Both the position numbers and the translations under genes were made by a program. The notes under the pieces were generated by a model that was given only the letters and a program-made list of their open reading frames with translations, did not search any database and was not told the origin of the DNA. Below are positions 13,470-17,419 of a stretch of DNA of 17,419 nucleotides, piece by piece. Position 1 is the first letter of the stretch, and every line of letters begins with the position of its first letter. Source of the DNA: DASRGL01 sp035651115. GTDB lineage: Bacteria > Armatimonadota > Chthonomonadetes > Chthonomonadales > Chthonomonadaceae. The stretch covers positions 1 to 17,419 of the forward strand of contig DASRGL010000323.1 of the NCBI GenBank assembly GCA_035651115.1. Direction: 5' to 3'.

Positions 13470-14496
13470 CCGAGGCGCACAATCGCATAGCCTCACGCCG
13501 CCGCGCTGCGCTGCGGTGCAGGCCCGGCTTTTCGACTACCTGGACGGTGAACTGCCCGCCGTCGAGCAGGAGCCGATTCGCGCGCATCTGGAGGTCTGCG
13601 CCGCCTGCCGCCGTGAGGCCGCGCTGTGCCGGCAGGCGGAGCGGGCATTGGAGTCGGCCCGGAACGCGGTTCCGTCGCCCGGAGACCTGCGCGCCGACTT
13701 CTACGCCCGGCTTGCCGCCTCGGAACAGACGGCGGCGCGGCGAGCCTGGCTCTCCTGGAAGGTCGCGGTTCCGGCGCTGGCTGCGTGCGCGCTGGCTGCG
13801 CTGCTTATCCGACCTGCGCCGCACACAGCGTGGAAAAACCCCGATGTGGCAGTGAAAACTGCACCTGGAAAAGCACGACGTCGGCCTGCGCCGACTCAAG
13901 GCCCCCCACTCTGGCCCTCCCCTCAAGAACAGGGGGAGGGAAGAGGAGTCCGCGAAGGCGGACTTTGGTCATTTCCAGCCGCGAATGCATTCGCCGGGCA
14001 AGGATTCTCTAAGATAACGCGCACGGCCTTGCGTGGCGAACGCAAACGCTCACCAGCGCTGAAACCGCGCCCGATGCGCCCGACAGGCCCTACCGGGCCG
14101 ATTATGGTCGCGTCTGCCGCAGTCCCTACGGGAACGACAGGCATCACTGCCAGAGAGACCGATGTGCGTCTTCGTGAGGACGAGCGATTAGAGAAAGAGC
14201 GCAAGGATGCCTCTGTTCTCTCGCTGGCGAAGGCGGATAGAGCGGAAGCGGAGGGCGCTTTGCCCGAAATAGGAGCGCCCCTGCGCCGCGCATCCAGTCA
14301 GGCCGATACGCTGGCGGCGCGCAGCATCATGGACGCGCCGGCCCGCGAAGAGGTCGTCTTGAAAGTGGTGGATGAGGAGCGCGGGTTCACGGCCTGCACG
14401 CGCCTTCACAGCCAGATGTCCGATCAGGACGGCGTGGAAACTGTCACGGTGGAGACGGGCAGCGTGCCGATGGCCGCCCGCCTCCCGGAACGATGA
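13447..14496 (+). CDS. Membrane-anchored zinc-finger anti-sigma factor (zf-HC2) carrying an in-frame repeat
   Basis: A putative 349-residue anti-sigma factor for the overlapping sigma gene. The cytoplasmic N-terminal domain has the zinc anti-sigma motif HLEVCAAC (H47, C51, C54) after FDYLDGELP. One transmembrane helix follows at about 101-122 (WLSWKVAVPALAACALAALL). The rest should be outside the membrane. Residues about 134-187 are encoded by repeat copy 3 and look like translated non-coding DNA (Pro/Gly/Arg-rich). After it come a PTGPTGPI collagen-like bit, a charged helix and a C-terminal segment containing VVLKVVDEERGF. The ATG at 13447 sits behind GAGGAGGAG. The frame survives the insertion, so the protein may be full length with a longer extracytoplasmic linker. 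Confidence 0.85.
   Translation: MRPEPGADRGAQSHSLTPPRCAAVQARLFDYLDGELPAVEQEPIRAHLEVCAACRREAALCRQAERALESARNAVPSPGDLRADFYARLAASEQTAARRAWLSWKVAVPALAACALAALLIRPAPHTAWKNPDVAVKTAPGKARRRPAPTQGPPLWPSPQEQGEGRGVREGGLWSFPAANAFAGQGFSKITRTALRGERKRSPALKPRPMRPTGPTGPIMVASAAVPTGTTGITARETDVRLREDERLEKERKDASVLSLAKADRAEAEGALPEIGAPLRRASSQADTLAARSIMDAPAREEVVLKVVDEERGFTACTRLHSQMSDQDGVETVTVETGSVPMAARLPER
13846..14002 (+). repeat. Modular interspersed repeat, copy 3, inside the anti-sigma gene
   Basis: This copy runs from GTGGCAGTGAAAACTGC through CCTGGAAAAGC to CCAGCCGCGAATGCATTCGCC. Its interior holds three hairpin modules: GTCGGCCTGCGCCGAC, a CCCTCCCCT/AGGGGGAGGG pair, and GTCCGCGAAGGCGGAC. The GTCGGC module is also in copy 1, in the other order relative to the C-rich hairpin. 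It lies in the sense orientation of the host gene, just after the transmembrane helix codons, and keeps the reading frame open. Confidence 0.85.
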
Positions 14497-14533
14497 AACC
14501 GAACCCATAGGCTTCGACCGAAGGATAGAAAGA

Positions 14534-15850
14534 ATGGGCCTCTCTACCTATCGCGAGCAGCGCGGCAGCCTCGCGCTCGCTCTCAGTCTGATGTTCGCAG
14601 GCAGTCTCAGCCTCGCTGGAGACTGCCGCGTTCTGGCGCAGGGACAGCAGGCGCTTCCCGTCCAGGTACTTGCGCAGGCTCCGGCAACGGCCACGCTGCA
14701 GGTGTCGGGAACGGCGGATCGCTTCACCATCCTGGCCGACCGCGCCGACGTGCGCAGCGTCCTCAGCCTGGTGTTCACGCAGGCCGAGAAAGACTTCTCG
14801 CTGGACAACAATGTGACCGGCCAGGTGACGATGCGCCTGACCGGGCAGCCGTTCCCGGTCGTTCTGGACGCCCTCTGCAGGCAGACCTTCCTGAAAGTGC
14901 ATCAAGACCCGGCGACCGGCATCTTCCTCTTCTCCCGCGACGATGCGGCGGTCACGGCGGCCTTTGTGCAGTTGCGCAGCCTGAACTCCCAACTGGCGCA
15001 GCAGCTTCGGCTCCTGGGCCTGGATGTCCCCTACGCGGCACAGAACCGCGTCTACGGCTACCAACTCGGCCAGAACACGGTGAACGGCACGGCGCTGCCG
15101 TATGCAAACGTTCCGGGCGCAGGCGGCTTCGGCGGGCCGCTCCCCAATCAAGCGATGCAGAACAGCCAGGCAAGGCGCGCGCAGCCGCAAGGCGTGCCGG
15201 GGCCGATGGCAGAACAGGGGCCGCGCGAGGAGGCGCGTCTTAAGGCCGACGCCAGGCAGAGGAACGGCGACAAGAAGATCGTGGTGCAGAAGATCGCTCC
15301 CGGCGACGCGGCAAACGATTCGTTCGCTCCGCACGACGCGCGGGGCGCGGGAGCCTTGAGCGCGCCCACGCTGCAGCTGGGTGCGGCGAATGTGCAGGCC
15401 GGTGTGGATGCGGTGCAGCAGTTGCGGGCCAGCAACAATCTGGTCGAACTGCGTATCCCGCCGGATCAGACGCTTCCCGTGCGCGACGCGCTGCAACAAC
15501 TGGCGGCGCAGGCCAACGTGCCGATTCTCATAGACCCGCAGGTTCCGTCCGGGCCGAAATTCCGGGTATCGGGAACGATCCCGGCCCGTCCCCTGCCGGA
15601 AGCCCTCAACCTGCTGGCCCCGACCGCGCGCCTGGAATGGAAGTGGGTCGGCGATACCATCTTCGTTACGACGACGCCGGAGTTCCAGCTTTTCTTCGGC
15701 GACTCGAACGTGCCGCGCGCGACCTATCCTCCCGCCGCGCCGTCCGCGCTCAACAGCGCGCCCGCTCCCTCCGCCAAGCCCGGCGCGGCGCCGCCCGGCA
15801 ACTCCAAGACCCGGCTCAAACGGAAGGAAGCGGAGAAGAAGCGGGGGTAG
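14534..15850 (+). CDS. Exported protein with two STN/secretin-N0-like domains
   Basis: A 438-residue protein with a signal peptide (hydrophobic stretch LALALSLMFAGSLSLAG, likely cleavage near 30-40). The first STN-like domain spans about 63-135: FTILADRADVRSVLSLVF, GQVTMRLTGQPFPVVLDALC and a final strand GIFLFSR. A ~170-residue Gln/Gly/Pro-rich linker follows. The second STN-like domain spans about 305-382: LRIPPDQTLPVRDALQQLA, FRVSGTIPARPLPEALNLLA, WKWVGDTIFVTTTP. The C terminus is Pro/Ala-rich and then strongly basic. STN/N0 domains sit at the start of secretins and TonB transducers, but no pore or receptor domain follows here. The ATG at 14534 has AAGGA upstream. The gene starts 37 nt after the anti-sigma gene, suggesting one operon. 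The precise function is unknown. Confidence 0.8.
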   Translation: MGLSTYREQRGSLALALSLMFAGSLSLAGDCRVLAQGQQALPVQVLAQAPATATLQVSGTADRFTILADRADVRSVLSLVFTQAEKDFSLDNNVTGQVTMRLTGQPFPVVLDALCRQTFLKVHQDPATGIFLFSRDDAAVTAAFVQLRSLNSQLAQQLRLLGLDVPYAAQNRVYGYQLGQNTVNGTALPYANVPGAGGFGGPLPNQAMQNSQARRAQPQGVPGPMAEQGPREEARLKADARQRNGDKKIVVQKIAPGDAANDSFAPHDARGAGALSAPTLQLGAANVQAGVDAVQQLRASNNLVELRIPPDQTLPVRDALQQLAAQANVPILIDPQVPSGPKFRVSGTIPARPLPEALNLLAPTARLEWKWVGDTIFVTTTPEFQLFFGDSNVPRATYPPAAPSALNSAPAPSAKPGAAPPGNSKTRLKRKEAEKKRG

Positions 15851-15852
15851 AC

Positions 15853-16815
15853 CTACCCCCCCGCCGCCCGCGCGACCATCTGTTCGTAAGGAGCCAACTC
15901 TTCCAGGGCCGTTGACATCGTATCGGTGGCGACGACGACCTCCTCGATGTCCGCAAGCACCTGTTCCGGGGCGCGGGCGCGAATCTCGTCGTTGATGAGG
16001 CCGAACGTATCTTCCACCAACTGCAACTGGTGGTTGAGGTTGATCAGGATCGTGCCGATCTTGCCCGCGAACTCATGGCGGCGCTGCAGCACGTCCGCGC
16101 GCTTTTCCAGCACGGCCTTTGTGTCGTAGTCCTGCTCGGCCTCCGTCGTCTGCAGGAGACGCTCCCGCTCCTTCGCATAGTAGCTCTGTATCTCGGAGAC
16201 CGTCTGCTGCGTCCACCGGTCGCTCGAATCTACGGGCAGGGGGCGCGCTTTCTCGTCCTCCTCCTGCGAAATCAGCCGCCGCTTGATCACGTCGTGGTCG
16301 CGCTCCGCGCGGCGTCCGTTGGGCGCTCGCTCGTTCCAGTCCTGGCTGGCGGGCCGGTCGTCGCGCCGCACGCCGCGCACCTCGTCCCGCAGCGATTGCA
16401 GATAGCTGCGGAACTGCGCCTCCTTGCTGGCAAAGACCAGGAACTTCTCCAGCAGATAGTCCAGCTTCCGCAGCACCTCCCGGAACCAGGCTTTGTCGTC
16501 CTGGGACTGCGTATCAATCTGCCTGCGCAGGTCTTCCAGCCGGGCGAAACGCTCGCGCATCTCCGGGCGCAGCAGGAGGAGGGTCTGCTCCTTGAGTTTC
16601 TGCCGCCGCTGCTCCACCTCCGCATCGAACCGCCGCGCCAGCCGCGCCTCGTACCATTTGCTGTCCGGCACGAAGAGCATATAGGTGGCTTCGGCAACCA
16701 AGCCGGCCAGCAGCGGCAAAGGATTGAGCGTCGCGGCGGACAGCGCCACTGCCGTAGACAGGCCGACAAGGTTCCAGTTTTCTTTGAACGCTTCGCGAAA
16801 GCGATTGAGCCTCAT
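15853..16815 (-). CDS. Membrane-anchored coiled-coil protein, function unknown
   Basis: A 320-residue protein I do not recognise. Two adjacent hydrophobic segments near the N terminus (about 14-31 and 32-50, NLVGLSTAVALSAATL and PLPLLAGLVAEATYMLFVP) should form a membrane hairpin with both ends cytoplasmic. The remainder is highly charged and helical, with coiled-coil stretches (VEQRRQKLKEQTLLLLRPEMRERFARLEDLRRQ; about 65-100). A low-complexity acidic/basic region is centred near 165-200, and a C-terminal helical bundle contains HQLQLVEDTFGLINDEIRAR. No enzymatic motif is visible. It starts 26 nt after the ABC ATPase stop and is probably in the same transcript. Its stop is 2 nt from the stop of the convergent STN gene. 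Confidence 0.8.
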   Translation of the reverse strand: MRLNRFREAFKENWNLVGLSTAVALSAATLNPLPLLAGLVAEATYMLFVPDSKWYEARLARRFDAEVEQRRQKLKEQTLLLLRPEMRERFARLEDLRRQIDTQSQDDKAWFREVLRKLDYLLEKFLVFASKEAQFRSYLQSLRDEVRGVRRDDRPASQDWNERAPNGRRAERDHDVIKRRLISQEEDEKARPLPVDSSDRWTQQTVSEIQSYYAKERERLLQTTEAEQDYDTKAVLEKRADVLQRRHEFAGKIGTILINLNHQLQLVEDTFGLINDEIRARAPEQVLADIEEVVVATDTMSTALEELAPYEQMVARAAGG

Positions 16816-16841
16816 AGTCGGCGTTGCCTTTGGAGGGTCTG

Positions 16842-17419
16842 TTACACGGTGACGCGCACCTGCCCCGGATTCGGCGTCTGCTTCAGCAGTTGCAGGAGAG
16901 CCTGGCTGAGATTGACGAACTGCGGGTCATAGACAAGAGACGGCTGGCGGGGCCGGGCGAACGGAACCTTCAGATCATGAACGATCTGGGCCGGTCGCGG
17001 CGAGAAGACGATCACCCGGTCGGCCAGCAGCAGCCCTTCTGTAATATCGTGTGTGATAAACAGGATGGTGTTCTGCTCCTCCTGCCATAACTGGAGAAGC
17101 ATCTGCTGCATGTCCGCGCGTGTCTGCGCATCCAGCGCGCCGAACGGCTCGTCCATCAGCACGATAGGCAGGCGCATCGCCAGCGTGCGCGCTATGGCGA
17201 CGCGCTGCTGCATCCCACCGGACAACTGCCGGGGATAGGCCGCGCTGCGATCCTTCAGACCGACTTTGTCCAGGTATTCCGCTGCCATCTGTCTGCGCGT
17301 CTGGGGCGATTTACCCTGAATGTTCAATCCGAACTCAACATTTCCCTGCACCGTCAGCCAGGGAAAACAGGTGTAGGCTTGCGGCACGGTGACGGAGAGC
17401 GGGTTCGGCCCGTTGACCA
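16842..17419 (-). CDS. ABC transporter ATP-binding protein, NitT/TauT type, partial (5' end beyond window)
   Basis: The C-terminal ~192 residues of an ABC ATPase that energises uptake of nitrate, sulfonate, taurine or similar small anions. The Walker A motif lies beyond the window. Visible motifs in order are the Q-loop region PQAYTCFPWLTVQGNVEFGL, the ABC signature LSGGMQQRVAIARTLA, Walker B IVLMDEPFGALD with the catalytic Glu, and the H-loop FITHDITEGLLLADRVIV. The FPWLTV block and the FGALDAQTR D-loop are typical of SsuB/TauB/NrtD. The frame is open through the right edge; a GTG at 17387 is inside the domain and is not the start. The permease and binding protein, if linked, would be outside the window. 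The substrate is unknown. Confidence 0.95.
   Translation of the reverse strand, partial: VNGPNPLSVTVPQAYTCFPWLTVQGNVEFGLNIQGKSPQTRRQMAAEYLDKVGLKDRSAAYPRQLSGGMQQRVAIARTLAMRLPIVLMDEPFGALDAQTRADMQQMLLQLWQEEQNTILFITHDITEGLLLADRVIVFSPRPAQIVHDLKVPFARPRQPSLVYDPQFVNLSQALLQLLKQTPNPGQVRVTV

Overview
This is a GC-rich bacterial chromosomal window of ordinary cellular genes. It has no phage, IS transposase, CRISPR array, tRNA or rRNA that I can see. Shine-Dalgarno sites are clear in front of most genes, and GTG and TTG starts are used. DnaK lacks the N-terminal insert typical of Proteobacteria, its operon ends with an HspR-type MerR repressor, and interspersed C-rich/G-rich hairpin repeats occur. Together these suggest a lineage such as Chloroflexota, Armatimonadota or a neighbouring phylum. 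That placement is inference, not proof.

Layout, left to right. Positions 1-1848 (minus strand) hold a P-II signalling protein gene, then an interspersed repeat, an amidohydrolase and a Rieske ferredoxin cut by the window edge. Positions 1945-3558 (plus) hold a thioredoxin-reductase-like ferredoxin-NADP reductase and a Uma2-family nuclease-fold protein. Positions 3570-7958 (minus) hold an EAL-CBS-GGDEF c-di-GMP protein, a small PH-like protein and a nucleotidyltransferase-like protein. Between the first two of these lie a strong hairpin and a 124-bp fold-back element. Positions 8262-12669 (plus) form a heat-shock operon, dnaK-hsp20-dnaJ-hspR. It has a sigma-70 promoter overlapped by a HAIR-like HspR operator and ends at a 17-bp-stem terminator. 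Positions 12786-15850 (plus) form a second operon: an ECF sigma factor, an overlapping zinc-binding anti-sigma factor, and an exported protein with two STN/N0-like domains. Positions 15853-17419 (minus) hold a membrane-anchored coiled-coil protein of unknown function and a NitT/TauT-type ABC ATPase cut by the right edge.

The best-supported regulatory circuit is the heat-shock operon. HspR is the last gene and its operator sits on the first gene's promoter, so the operon should repress itself until DnaK is titrated by unfolded protein. grpE is absent from the cluster and a small heat-shock protein occupies that position. DnaJ carries only half of the usual zinc-binding motifs.

The most unusual features are three. 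A modular repeat family has three copies here with shared palindromic ends and different hairpin interiors, and one copy lies in frame inside the anti-sigma coding sequence. The nested-palindrome element at 6062-6185 is flanked by 17-bp inverted repeats that are themselves palindromic. The sigma/anti-sigma/dual-STN operon has no secretin or TonB receptor gene beside it.
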